Below, one piece after another: positions 38,326 to 47,090 of a stretch of 64,000 nucleotides of DNA. How positions within the stretch are numbered: the first letter of the stretch is position 1; each line of letters begins with the position of its first letter. The notes beneath the pieces were generated by a model that saw only the letters and a list, made by a program, of their open reading frames with translations, searched no databases and was not told where the DNA came from. Source of the stretch: CAVRUD01 sp963849635. Its GTDB lineage: Bacteria; Chloroflexota; Chloroflexia; Thermomicrobiales; UBA6265. Location of the stretch: positions 1 through 64,000 of the forward strand of contig CAWKIA010000013.1 in the NCBI GenBank assembly GCA_963849635.1. The letters run 5' to 3'. Position numbers and translations under genes: made by a program.

Positions 38326-38759
38326 AAGTCGTCGTCATGGGATGCGGACGCGTTGGCGCGCGCATCTCCTCCATCCTCGATCACAATGGCCATGACGTCA
38401 CCGTCATCGATACGGACGCCCGCGCTTTTCGGCGGCTGCCAGCGGATTTCGGCGGCGACACCGTCATCGGCACCGCGATCGACGAAGATGTTTTGCGCAT
38501 GGCTGGTATCGAGCGTGCCACCGCCTTTGTCGCTGTGACCAATGGCGACAATCGGAACATCATGGCCGCGCAGGTTGCCCGCCTGATGTTCAATGTGCCA
38601 GAGGTCGTGTGCCGGATCTACGATCCGGTCCGGGAAGATACCTACCGTCGCCTTGGCCTGACCACCGTGTGCCCGACGACGACGATTTCAGCCCAGATCC
38701 TCGACCATGTTATTGGCGCCGAAGAAGCCCACTTCGGGCGCGGCGCAGGGGAGTCCTAG
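38322..38759 (+). CDS. TrkA-N (RCK) domain protein 1
   Basis: This 145-residue protein is only the Rossmann-type RCK N-domain: VVVMGCGRVGARISSILD, VTVIDTD, and DTVIGTAIDEDVLRMAGIERA, with the conserved AVTNGDNRN. RCK subunits bind NAD(H) or ATP and gate Trk/Ktr potassium channels. It lies between uspA (4-base overlap) and a longer RCK gene (2 bases gap). No TrkH/KtrB channel is in the window. Confidence 0.88.
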   Translation: MKVVVMGCGRVGARISSILDHNGHDVTVIDTDARAFRRLPADFGGDTVIGTAIDEDVLRMAGIERATAFVAVTNGDNRNIMAAQVARLMFNVPEVVCRIYDPVREDTYRRLGLTTVCPTTTISAQILDHVIGAEEAHFGRGAGES

Positions 38760-38761
38760 GG

Positions 38762-39430
38762 ATGTACATCATCGTTGTTGGCGGCGGTAAGGTCGGCTAC
38801 TACCTCACAAAGAGCCTCCTCGCCGAGGGCCACGAAGTCCTGCTCATCGAGCGCATCGGCGACAAGGTTGACGCTTTCGTTGAGCGATTCGGTAAAGTCG
38901 TTGTCCAGGGTGACGGCGCCGAGGCCGCCGTGCTGGCCGCCGCTGGGGCGGCCCGGGCAGATGTCGTCATCGCTGTCACCGGCGAAGACGAAGACAACCT
39001 CGTCGTCTGTCAAATGGCCCGCCAAAAATTCCACGTCGGCCGCACCATTGCTCGGGTCAACAATCCGAAGAACGAAGCCCTGTTCAAGCGCCTGGGCATC
39101 GACGTAACCGTCAGTCAGACGAACTTTATCCTGACGCTCATCGAGCAATCGATCCCGGAAACATCGTTCGTCCACCTCCTCAGCCTCAAGTTCGCCGATC
39201 TGGCGATGGTCGAGGCCCGGGTGAGTGATCAGTCGCCGGTGATCGGCATGTCGCTGTCGCAGATCAACCTGCCCGACAAGACGGTCGTCGCCGCGATCGC
39301 CCGCGATGGACGGCTCTTCGTGCCATCCGCCGCGACAGAGCTTCGCTCCGGCGACGACTTGATCGCCATCACCCAGCCCGAGCAAGAAGATTCGCTCCGG
39401 CGTATTCTCGGCTGCGATACGGCGGCATAG
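38762..39430 (+). CDS. trkA: TrkA family potassium uptake regulator 2
   Basis: This 222-residue protein carries an RCK N-domain (YIIVVGGGKVGYYLTKSLL, VVVQGDGAEAAVLAAAGA, AVTGEDEDNLVVCQMARQ) and a TrkA C-domain (about residues 140-222, ELRSGDDLIAITQPEQE), which usually senses a ligand. With the preceding one-domain protein it may form a hetero-octameric gating ring. A strong terminator closes the operon. Confidence 0.9.
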   Translation: MYIIVVGGGKVGYYLTKSLLAEGHEVLLIERIGDKVDAFVERFGKVVVQGDGAEAAVLAAAGAARADVVIAVTGEDEDNLVVCQMARQKFHVGRTIARVNNPKNEALFKRLGIDVTVSQTNFILTLIEQSIPETSFVHLLSLKFADLAMVEARVSDQSPVIGMSLSQINLPDKTVVAAIARDGRLFVPSAATELRSGDDLIAITQPEQEDSLRRILGCDTAA

Positions 39431-39457
39431 CCTAGCCTAATCTGCAAGTTCAACGAC

Positions 39458-39490
39458 AAGGCATGCGCCACCTCGGGTGGCACATGCCTT
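39458..39490 (+). terminator. Terminator of the uspA-trkA operon
   Basis: The inverted repeat AAGGCATG-C-GCCACC / GGTGGC-A-CATGCCTT forms 14 pairs with one C-A mismatch and a short loop, 28 bases after the trkA stop. Confidence 0.75.
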
Positions 39491-39654
39491 GCTGTTCATG
39501 TCGGGGTCACGCGGCCTCAGCAATCCCCCTGGCACCCTCCCCTCCTCACTATCTTTCCGCGACGTATTGACAGCCCGAAACCACACCCATATAGTGCCGC
39601 CGCCCTCTTGAACCTACCACTTCGACACCACAACGGGCGCGAACTTGCAAGACA

Positions 39655-39681
39655 TGGAAACGTTATCTGAGAACGTTACCC
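39655..39681 (+). promoter_or_regulatory. Two abutting LacI-type operators
   Basis: TGGAAACGTTATCT (39655-39668) and TGAGAACGTTACCC (39668-39681) each carry a central AACGTT and match most positions of the LacI/GalR (cre-like) consensus TGWAANCGNTNWCA. They share one base and lie about 110 bases ahead of the first ORF of the ABC operon. A LacI-family repressor is inferred; its gene is not in the window. Confidence 0.45.
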
Positions 39682-39792
39682 TGTAGACCGTAAGGACGCT
39701 GACGTGTTCTACGGTGACGCACCACGTTCACGTCAAATCGGTCTCGTGTCGCTATTCGGTTGGTTCGTCGCAGAACCCAGGGGGAGGGACCA

Positions 39793-39885
39793 ATGGCCAA
39801 GTCGCGATTGAGTCGTAGCTCGCCATTCCAGCTCCGCACCGAAATCCTCAGTCAGGTCGAACCCGCGCGCTCCGGAGACCGCTGA
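39793..39885 (+). CDS. 30-residue leader ORF
   Basis: ATG 39793 has a strong GGGAGGGA site and encodes 30 codons rich in Ser and Arg (MAKSRLSRSSPFQLR...). Its TGA shares one base with the ATG of the permease (TGATG), the classic arrangement for translational coupling. I recognise no family. It may be a leader peptide, or the small remainder of a larger gene once first in the operon. Confidence 0.5.
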   Translation: MAKSRLSRSSPFQLRTEILSQVEPARSGDR

Positions 39886-40817
39886 TGGACTTACCGGCCG
39901 CCTCCGCGGCCCCAGCGGTCCGAACCTCCGCCCGCCCCCGTCGAGTTAAGTGGCGGCGTCATGTCGAAGGATGGCTCTTCATTGGCCCGGTGATCCTCGG
40001 CATCGCCGCCTTCCAACTCGTCCCGATCCTCGTTTCGGTCTACGCCTCGTTCACCGATTGGGACGGCCTCAACTCGCCCGAGCTGGTCGGCTTGGAGAAT
40101 TATCGCCAGCTCATCGCCGACGACCCCGACTTCCGCGAGAACATCAAGAACACGCTCTACTTTGTCGCTGGCCACATTCCCATCACCATCGCCCTCGCGC
40201 TCGGGCTCGCCCTCCTCTGCAACTCGAAACTACGCGGAATCGCCCTCTTCCGAACCGCCTACTTTATGCCGGCAGTCTCCAACGTCGTCGCCATCTCGGT
40301 CGTCTGGTTCTGGTTCTATCACCCCCAGGATGGCGTCCTCAATGGTCTCCTCTCGACCATCGGCATCGATGGTCCCGCCTGGCTCTCGGACCTCAAGTGG
40401 GCGATGCCCGCCGTGATCCTGGTCAGCGTTTGGCAAGGCGTTGGATACCCAATGGTGATCCTGCTCGCCGGCCTCCAGGCCATTCCAGATTCGCTCTACG
40501 ACGCCGCCAAAGTCGATGGATCTCACGCCGGTCAGCGCTTTCGTGACATCACCGTCCCGCTCCTGACTCCATCGCTCTTCTTCCTCCTCATCACCCAATT
40601 CATCTCGTCGTTCCAGGTCTTCGGGATCATCTTCGTCATGACCCACGGCGGACCGGCCAACGCCACCAGCGTCTACATCTACTACCTCTATGAGAACGCC
40701 TTCTCCTTCGGTCGCATGGGCTACGCCTCGGCCATGGCCTGGCTCCTCTTCGCCGTCATCGCTCTCGTCACCTTCATCCAGTGGCGCCTGCAACGACGCT
40801 GGGTCTTCTATGGCTGA
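39885..40817 (+). CDS. Carbohydrate ABC transporter permease, MalF/UgpA type
   Basis: This inner-membrane subunit of a CUT1 importer has 310 residues and about six transmembrane helices (first at WLFIGPVILGIAAFQLVPIL). The EAA loop that docks the ATPase is DAAKVDGSHAGQRFRDITVP (about residues 206-225). It is the first full gene of the operon. No ATPase subunit is in the operon, so a shared MsiK-type ATPase elsewhere is expected. Confidence 0.92.
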   Translation: MDLPAASAAPAVRTSARPRRVKWRRHVEGWLFIGPVILGIAAFQLVPILVSVYASFTDWDGLNSPELVGLENYRQLIADDPDFRENIKNTLYFVAGHIPITIALALGLALLCNSKLRGIALFRTAYFMPAVSNVVAISVVWFWFYHPQDGVLNGLLSTIGIDGPAWLSDLKWAMPAVILVSVWQGVGYPMVILLAGLQAIPDSLYDAAKVDGSHAGQRFRDITVPLLTPSLFFLLITQFISSFQVFGIIFVMTHGGPANATSVYIYYLYENAFSFGRMGYASAMAWLLFAVIALVTFIQWRLQRRWVFYG

Positions 40818-40823
40818 GGGAGA

Positions 40824-40902
40824 GAGTGCCGAGTGCCGAGTACCGAGTTCCAAGATTCACTCGAACTCGGCACTCGGCACTCGGCACTCAGCACTCGGCA
40901 CT
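40824..40902. repeat. Heptamer repeat hairpin, unit GGCACTC
   Basis: The spacer between the two permeases is an inverted pair of heptamer tracts. The left arm (40824-40849) is the complement of GGCACTC units. The right arm (40864-40902) has five, one altered. 26 bases pair with one mismatch around a 14-base loop. Confidence 0.85.
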
Positions 40903-40922
40903 TTCACAGTCGGAGTGATCGC

Positions 40923-41802
40923 ATGACCGCCCCACCCATCGAGATCATCGTCGAACCGCAAACCTCGCCAACGCTGAAGCGGTCATTCCGCATTGGCGGG
41001 CTCGCACTGCAGTATCTGGTGATGACAGTCGTTGCCGTCGCCTTCGTGCTGCCGCTGGTCTGGATGATCAGCACGTCGCTCAAACTCGAGTCGCAGGTCT
41101 TGCAGACGCCGCCGAGATTCTTCCCGGACAATCCGCAGTGGCGCAACTACACGGACACATTCGATACGATCAACGAATTCCTCTGGAACAGCACCTATCT
41201 CGCCATCCTCAATGTCGTCCTGCTGCTCTTCTTTGCCTCCGCCGCCGGTTACGCCTTCGCCCGACTTGACTTCTTCGGGCGCGATCTCGCCTTCGCTCTT
41301 CTCCTCTCCACAGCGATGATCCCAGGGATCATCTACCTCATCCCTCAGTACATCATTTATCGCGAGATTGGCTGGATCGACACCCATTTTCCTCTCTGGG
41401 TGCCCCGAGTGACCACCCCCGTTATCGGCACCTTCCTTCTCCGCCAGTTCTTCAAATCCATCCCTGGGGAACTAGAAGATGCCGCCAAGCTCGATGGCGC
41501 CACCACGTTCCAGGATCTACTGGCGGATCATGCTTCCCCAAGTCAAGCCCGGACTCGCAGCGGTCGGAGTCTTCACCTTCCTCGACTCCTGGAACGACCT
41601 GTTCGGCCCCCTCATCTTCGTCAACTCGATCGAGAAACAGACCCTACCGGTCGCCCTCGCGCTCTATCAGGGCGAGTTCTTCACCCAGACCAACCTGCTC
41701 ATGGCCGCCGCCACCCTCACCGTCGTTCCGGTCATCCTGATCTTCCTTGCCTCCCAGAAGTACTTCATCCAGGGCATCGCGCTAACCGGGCTGAAGGGGT
41801 GA
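40923..41802 (+). CDS. Carbohydrate ABC transporter permease, MalG type, one frame change
   Basis: This second CUT1 membrane subunit has about 292 residues. It reads cleanly from ATG 40923 through six helices (LVMTVVAVAFVLPLVWMIST first) to the EAA loop DAAKLDGATTFQ. There an extra G near 41513 (CAGGATC for CAGATC) shifts the frame. The tail IYWRIMLPQVKPGLAAVG to LTGLKG at 41802 lies in the next frame. The shift sits in the most conserved loop, so an error in the sequence is the likely cause. Confidence 0.88.
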
Positions 41803-41810
41803 CGGGACGA

Positions 41811-41876
41811 AGTTCCAATTTCCAAGTGACTTGCGCCTGTTCACTTGAAACTTGGACAACTTGCCTACTTGGAACT
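41811..41876. repeat. Heptamer repeat hairpin, unit ACTTGGA
   Basis: The spacer after the second permease carries AGTTCCA-ATTTCCA-AGT on the left and ACTTGAA-ACTTGGA ... ACTTGGA-ACT on the right, again heptads in inverted orientation. It differs in sequence from the tracts before and after it. Confidence 0.75.
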
Positions 41877-41898
41877 CTAAAAATCTAGGAGGTAATCC

Positions 41899-42987
41899 GT
41901 GAAGATCTCGCGCATCGAAACGTATCTCGGGCCGCAGCAGGCCGTCGTCCGGGCTACACCGACGACGGGGCGGAGGGGATCGGGCAGACATCGACGTACG
42001 CGGCGGACATCGCTGTGCAGACGCTGCACAAGCTGGTGGCCCCATTCTTTCTCGGTCAAAATCCATGGGATCTTGAGCGGCTCATCGAACGTTGCCTCAA
42101 TAAGCTGCACAAATACCCCGGCACGTTCGTCGATCGCGCGCTCTGCGGCATCGACACTGCCATCTGGGACTTGCTCGGGAAAGCCGCTGGTCAGCCGGTC
42201 TACCGCCTACCGGCGGCCTCGAGCGAGCGGAGGTGCCGATGTACGCCTCGAGCATGCGGCGTGAGACGACACCCGAGGAGGAGGTCGAACGCTTCGCCTC
42301 GCTCATCGCCATCCACGGTTTCAAGTGCATCAAGATCAAAATCGGCGAGATGATGGGCCGCGACAGGACGCCAGCCCTGGCCGAACTGAGCATTACGTCA
42401 AACTCGCCCGTGAAGCCCTCGGCGACGAGATCGAGATCCACGCCGACGGGAACGGCTGCTACTCGGCTGCCAAAGCCATCCGCGTCGGCCGCCTCCTGGA
42501 AGAGTACCGCTACTTTCACTTCGAAGAGCCTTGCCCGTTCCCTGACCTGGAAGCGACCGCTAAGGTTGCCGCCGCGCTGGATATGCCCGTAGCCGGCGGC
42601 GAGCAGGACTACTCCCTCACTCAGTTCCGCCGCATGATCGAGACTCATGCCGTCGATATCGTCCAGCCCAACATCGGCTACATCGGCGGCGTCAGCCTGG
42701 CTCGCAAAGTCGCGCTGATGGCCCAGTTCGCGGGCATCCCCTGCACGCCCCACTGCGCCAATCGTTCCCTCCAGATGTTCACACTCCACCTCGCCGCCGC
42801 CATGCCCGCCTGCTACCAGTTCCACGAGTGGTCGATCGAGGAGTCGCAATCCTGGGCCGACGAGATATTCGAGCCAAGACTGGAGGTGCGAAACGGCGTC
42901 GTGAAGGTCCCGGCCGACCCAGGGTGGGGCCTCACCGTCAACCCAGACTTCCTGGAAAGAGCCGAGCTACAGGTCTCCAGAATCTAA
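41899..42987 (+). CDS. Enolase-superfamily (mandelate racemase/muconate lactonizing) enzyme 1, three frame changes
   Basis: GTG 41899, behind a strong AGGAGG, starts KISRIETYLGPQQ. The frame changes near 41955 (to QTLHKLVAPFFLGQNPWDLE), near 42215 (to VPMYASSMRRETTPEEE) and near 42370 (to HYVKLAREALGDEIEIHADG). The joined protein of about 362 residues is a complete MR/MLE-type enzyme. It has a capping domain, the catalytic K-x-K in CIKIKIGE, metal ligands in HADGNG, FEEPCPF and GGEQDYSL, and a His in TPHCANRS. These enzymes abstract the proton next to a carboxylate and often dehydrate sugar acids. In an ABC sugar operon a sugar-acid dehydratase is the best guess. Confidence 0.78.
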
Positions 42988-42993
42988 GGCGCC

Positions 42994-43093
42994 AGGCATC
43001 AGGCATCAGGCGTCAGGGTGAAATCGCGGGGAGGTGAGGAGTCGACAGCATGCTTGCTGAGGTTAACGGCTCACGGCTGCCTGATGCCTGACA
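42994..43093. repeat. Heptamer repeat pair, unit GGCATCA
   Basis: Three head-to-tail copies of AGGCATC/AGGCGTC (42994-43017) and an inverted counterpart GCCTGATGCCTGACA (43079-43093) lie 60 bases apart in the spacer before the binding-protein gene. This is the third such structure in the operon and has its own unit. Confidence 0.78.
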
Positions 43094-43148
43094 CCCGAGG
43101 GCCGTACGTGGACACCGAACGTCCATCCACACAAGGGAGTCAATCGCA

Positions 43149-44523
43149 ATGTCTGCCCATCGTAACGTCACCCGCCGCTCGTTCGTCCAAGGCGGCATCG
43201 CCGCTACTGCCGGACTCGGAATCGCCGCCAGTCGCGGTCGATCGTTCTCGCCCGCGCCCAGGACGGCGGCAAGATCAGCTTCATGAACTGGGACGCGATC
43301 GAAGGCACTCCGCTCGAAACCGCAATCAACACGTTCCAGGAGCAGACCGGAATCGAGGTCGAAGTTCAGGCGGTTCCTTCCGGAGACGAATATGAGACCA
43401 AGATGCGCACCCTGCTCGCGTCCGGCTCGCCCCCGGACATCATGCGCATCAACGACGACTACGTTCGCGGCTACTCCCTGGGCGGCCAACTGCTCGACCT
43501 CAACCCCTTCATTCAGGCCTCAGGCCTTGACCCCGCCAGCTACAACGAGCATCCGTTCAATTTCCCGATCCAGCCCGACGGCCAGCACGCCGCCTGGACC
43601 ATCGCCACCCAGCCCGCCGTCATCTTCTACAACGTCAACCAATTCGAGGAGGCCGGCGTCGCGCTGCCTCCGGGCACCTGGACCGGCGAGAACTGGACCT
43701 GGGACAACTTCCTCGAGACCGCCCAAGCCCTGACGATCGAGGACGAGCGCTGGGGCGCTCTCCTCTACAAAGACACGAGCTGTGAGACGATCTACACCGT
43801 CAACAACGGTGAGCCGACAGGGATCTATTCCGAGGATGGCACTCAGTTCACGCTCGCCAACCCTGCCGCCATCGCGGGGATGCAGTGGGTGGCAGACCTG
43901 ACCTGCGTCCACGGCGTGCAGCCGCGTGGGGAACCTGTCCCAGGACAACGCCCAGAACCAGCACTTCGTCTCAGGCAAGGTCTCGATGCTCAGCTCCACC
44001 TACGGCTTCGCCGCCTACGCCAATCAGAACGCCAAGGACTTCGTCTGGGATATCGCCCCACCACCTGCCGGACCGGCGGGCCAAACCACGATCGCGACCC
44101 TGATCGATTTCTGCATTCCCAAGGACGCCGAGAATCAAGAGGAGGCTTGGCAACTCCTGAACTTCCTCGGTGGCCCTGACGCTGGCAAGATCTTCGCCGA
44201 CGCCGGCACGTACATCCCCGTCCACAAAGAGGCCGCAGCACTCCTTGTCCCGGTCGAGGGCAGAGCACCCGCCCACCTCGGCCTCGTCCTCGAAGCCACC
44301 CAGAACGCCACCAACGAGAACTTCAGCCAGCACATCCAGCGCGCTCGCCAAATCTACCGACCGGAGCTCGACCTGCTCTACACCTGTCAGCAATCCGCCG
44401 AAGAAGCTCACCGGAGTCCGCGAGCGCGTCGAGCAAGCCCTCGCCGGCATAGGCCGATTCTGCCGAGAAAGCGCGTTGAACGGCTGGTGCGCCGTATCGA
44501 TCCGCGTCCGGGAGCTCCCATGA
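43149..44523 (+). CDS. ABC transporter sugar-binding protein, three frame changes
   Basis: This is an extracytoplasmic binding protein of CUT1 type (about 455 residues). ATG 43149 opens a twin-arginine signal NVTRRSFVQGGIAATAGLGI. The frame changes near 43240 to ISFMNWDAIEGTPLETAIN, near 43920 to NLSQDNAQNQHFVSGKVSML and near 44400 to the tail LTGVRERVEQALAG, ending at TGA 44521-44523. The motifs FQEQTGIEVEVQ, LASGSPPDIMRIN and KDAENQEEAWQLLNFL are typical. The final TGA overlaps the ATG of the next gene, which supports this end point. The ligand is unknown. Confidence 0.82.
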
Positions 44524-45565
44524 AAATTACCCGTGTCGTCGCTGAGGCTGAGTCGCGGCTTCGGACGGAAGTGGCGACCGACGCCATCCAGACGCTGGAC
44601 ACGCACGGCACCTGTCGAGTGACGGTCGAGACAGATGAGGGGATCACTGGGCGAGGAAGCATCGGATTTGGCCGCATCCTGGCGGCACCGGCCATTCTGG
44701 CGCACCTCGTCAACGACGAACTGGCCCCGGCGATCGTCGGCGAGGACCCCTTCCTGATTCGCGGCATCCGTGACAAGCTGTGGCGGCTAACCGATTACCA
44801 CGGCACGGCTGGCCTCGCCTTGATGGGTATTGCCGGGGTCGATCTTGCTCTCTGGGATCTCGTTGGAAACGCGCTGGGCCAGCCGGTCTGGCGCCTGCTC
44901 GGAGCGCACCGTGATCGCGTGCCCGCCTACGCGATGGTCGGCTGGCTCAACTACGACAACGATCGCCTCAAGCAAATCTGCACCAAAGCGGCCGAGCAGG
45001 GATTTCGTGGGGTCAAGATCAAAGTTGGCTCACCGACACTGGAAGAGGATATCGCCCGCATCGAGGCAGTCCGTTCCGTGCTGGATCCCAGTCACCTGAT
45101 CATGGTCGATGCCAACCAGGTTTTTCGGTGGCCGAGGCACTCCGTCGCGGTCAGGTCTACCAGGAGCTCGGCTGCTACTGGTTTGAGGAACCAATCCGCG
45201 CCGACGACACCGATGGCCACGCTACCCTTGCCCAGGCTCTACAGATCCCGATCGCCACCGGCGAGAACCGTTTTGGCCAGGCCCAGTTCCGCGACCTCTT
45301 CGAGCGCGGCGCCGTGGGCATTGTCCAGCCCGATATTCGCCGCGCCGGCGGCCTGACCGAATGCCTCGAGATCGGCCTTATGGCCAAGGGCTACAACATC
45401 CCTTACGCCTCACATGGCGGAGGTGCTCATCTCCACGTCCTGGCCGCTCTGCCCAACACGATCTTCATCGAGAGCGGACTGTTGCCCGCCGACGGTTCTC
45501 TTCAACTCATTGACGGCTGCTACCCGTTGCCCGACGCACCGGGCCTCGGCACCGCCAGCCATTAG
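44520..45565 (+). CDS. Enolase-superfamily enzyme 2, one frame change
   Basis: A second MR/MLE enzyme of about 348 residues, distinct from the first: MKITRVVAEAESRLRTEVAT, the capping domain, catalytic GVKIKVGS, metal ligands VDANQVF, WFEEPIRADD and IATGENRFG, then ASHGGGAH. The frame changes at about 45122 in a TTTTT run; behind it SVAEALRRGQVYQELGCYWF continues to 45565. Its ATG overlaps the binding-protein stop. Two different superfamily members in one transport operon suggest consecutive steps or two related sugar-acid substrates. Confidence 0.82.
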
Positions 45566-45598
45566 GCCGCAAGACCGGCCCTTCGATATCCGGAAAAG

Positions 45599-45639
45599 GC
45601 GAATCCGGGCCGGCGACTGAACCGCCGGCCCGGATTCGC
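45599..45639. terminator. Terminator closing the ABC operon
   Basis: A perfect 17-bp inverted repeat (GCGAATCCGGGCCGGCG and its complement) with a 7-base loop lies between the enolase 2 gene and the convergent gdh. Confidence 0.75.
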
Positions 45640-45672
45640 TTCCGTAGGACGTACTTTGTCGCTCGATCGTCC

Positions 45673-47001
45673 CTATGGATAAATGCCACGGACACGGGTG
45701 AACTCCGCCACCCGGTCGATTGCTTTGACGAGAGCGGCCGTCCGCATGTGGACGTTGTGTCGCTTCGACGTTTCATGGACGGCGGCGAACGACCGGGCCA
45801 TGATCGCCTTCAAACGGTCGTTGACCTCTTGCTCCGTCCATGGAAATGCCTGCAGCGCCTGCACCCACTCGAAGTAGGAGACGGTCACACCGCCCGCGTT
45901 GGCGAAGATGTCCGGCAGGACGAAAACACCCCGGTCGAGCAGGATATCGTCCGCCTCAGGCGATGTCGGACCATTAGCCGCTTCCGCGAGCAGGCGAGCT
46001 TTGATCTTGGGTGCATTGTGATGGTCGATCTGGCGCTCCATCGCGGCTGGAATCAAGATGTCGCAATCGAGTTCCAGAAGCTCGGCGTTGGTAACAGTGT
46101 CCGCTCCCGCGAACCCGACGACACTGCCCGTTCGCGCCTTGTGTTGACGCACCGCGGCAAGGTCGAGCCCATTCGGTGCGTAGATTCCTCCCTGGGAGTC
46201 GCTGACACCGACAACGGTTGACCCACTCTCGGCCATAAGGCGGGCCGCCACCTCACCGGCGTTGCCGAACCCCTGCACGACGGTGCGGGACTTCGCAATA
46301 TCGAGCCCAATAGTTGGCGCGGCTTCCTGGATGGCGAAGACGCATCCACGTCCGGTTGCCTCACTCCTTCCCTGCGATCCGCCAAGGACCAGGGGTTTGC
46401 CGGTGACGACACCTGGCACGGAGTAGCCGACGTTCATTGAGTACGTATCCATCATCCAGGCCATGATCTGGGGATTGGTGTTCACATCCGGCGCGGGTAT
46501 GTCCTTTGTCGGCCCGATCATGCGGGCGATCTCGGAGGTGTAACGCCGGGTGAGATTCTGAAGCTCGTTCTGGGAGAGCAGCTTCGGGTTGAGCCGCACT
46601 CCACCTTTGGCGCCACCAAATGGAAGTCCTACCACCGCGCACTTCCAGGTCATCCACATCGCCAGTGCTTTGACTTCGGAGATCGTGACCGACTCGTGGT
46701 AGCGGATCCCGCCCTTCGTCGGGCCGGGGCCGCTGTTGTGCTGGACTCGGTGCCCGGTGAAGACCTGGACTGAGCCGTCGTCCATCTCCACCGGGAAATT
46801 GACCGTCAATTCTGTTTGACAGTGACTCAGGATTCGCCGCATCGCGTCATCGAGGCCGACAACGTCCGCGGCAATCTGAAACTGCTCAACCGCGACAGCA
46901 AACAGGTCGACCTCCTCGTGGGAGTGATCGACCTGTACCGAACCGTTATGTGAATGTACCGGGACGCGCCGTTGCGTCGAGGTGTCTGCGCTGACCGCCA
47001 T
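45673..47001 (-). CDS. gdhA: Glu/Leu/Phe/Val dehydrogenase (glutamate dehydrogenase type)
   Basis: This NAD(P)-dependent oxidative deaminase has 442 residues and is intact. Substrate Lys residues lie in GPGPTKGGIRYH and PFGGAKGGVRLNPK (the second holds the catalytic Lys). IPAPDVNTNPQIMAWMMD, the Rossmann motif VQGFGNAGEVAARLM and NAGGVTVSYFEWVQ all match hexameric glutamate dehydrogenases. Leucine or other branched substrates cannot be excluded. It is followed, 89 bp upstream on the same strand, by gatB. Confidence 0.92.
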   Translation of the reverse strand: MAVSADTSTQRRVPVHSHNGSVQVDHSHEEVDLFAVAVEQFQIAADVVGLDDAMRRILSHCQTELTVNFPVEMDDGSVQVFTGHRVQHNSGPGPTKGGIRYHESVTISEVKALAMWMTWKCAVVGLPFGGAKGGVRLNPKLLSQNELQNLTRRYTSEIARMIGPTKDIPAPDVNTNPQIMAWMMDTYSMNVGYSVPGVVTGKPLVLGGSQGRSEATGRGCVFAIQEAAPTIGLDIAKSRTVVQGFGNAGEVAARLMAESGSTVVGVSDSQGGIYAPNGLDLAAVRQHKARTGSVVGFAGADTVTNAELLELDCDILIPAAMERQIDHHNAPKIKARLLAEAANGPTSPEADDILLDRGVFVLPDIFANAGGVTVSYFEWVQALQAFPWTEQEVNDRLKAIMARSFAAVHETSKRHNVHMRTAALVKAIDRVAEFTRVRGIYP

Positions 47002-47090
47002 GATACTGATGTCTCCTCCGCACTATTGATTGCGGTCCACCCTCGCGATCCGAGTGACGGCCCGCAATACTCCTGATTAATCGGACGGCT

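Larger units (their letters stand above)
39431..39792. other. Leader region of the ABC operon
   Basis: No gene is supported. It holds the terminator of the trk operon (39458-39490) and the double operator (39655-39681) before the sugar ABC operon. Confidence 0.5.

Noticed and set aside
40824..43093. Heptamer tracts considered as CRISPR arrays
   Set aside because: Units are 7 bp without unique spacers and face each other as hairpins; no cas genes are present.
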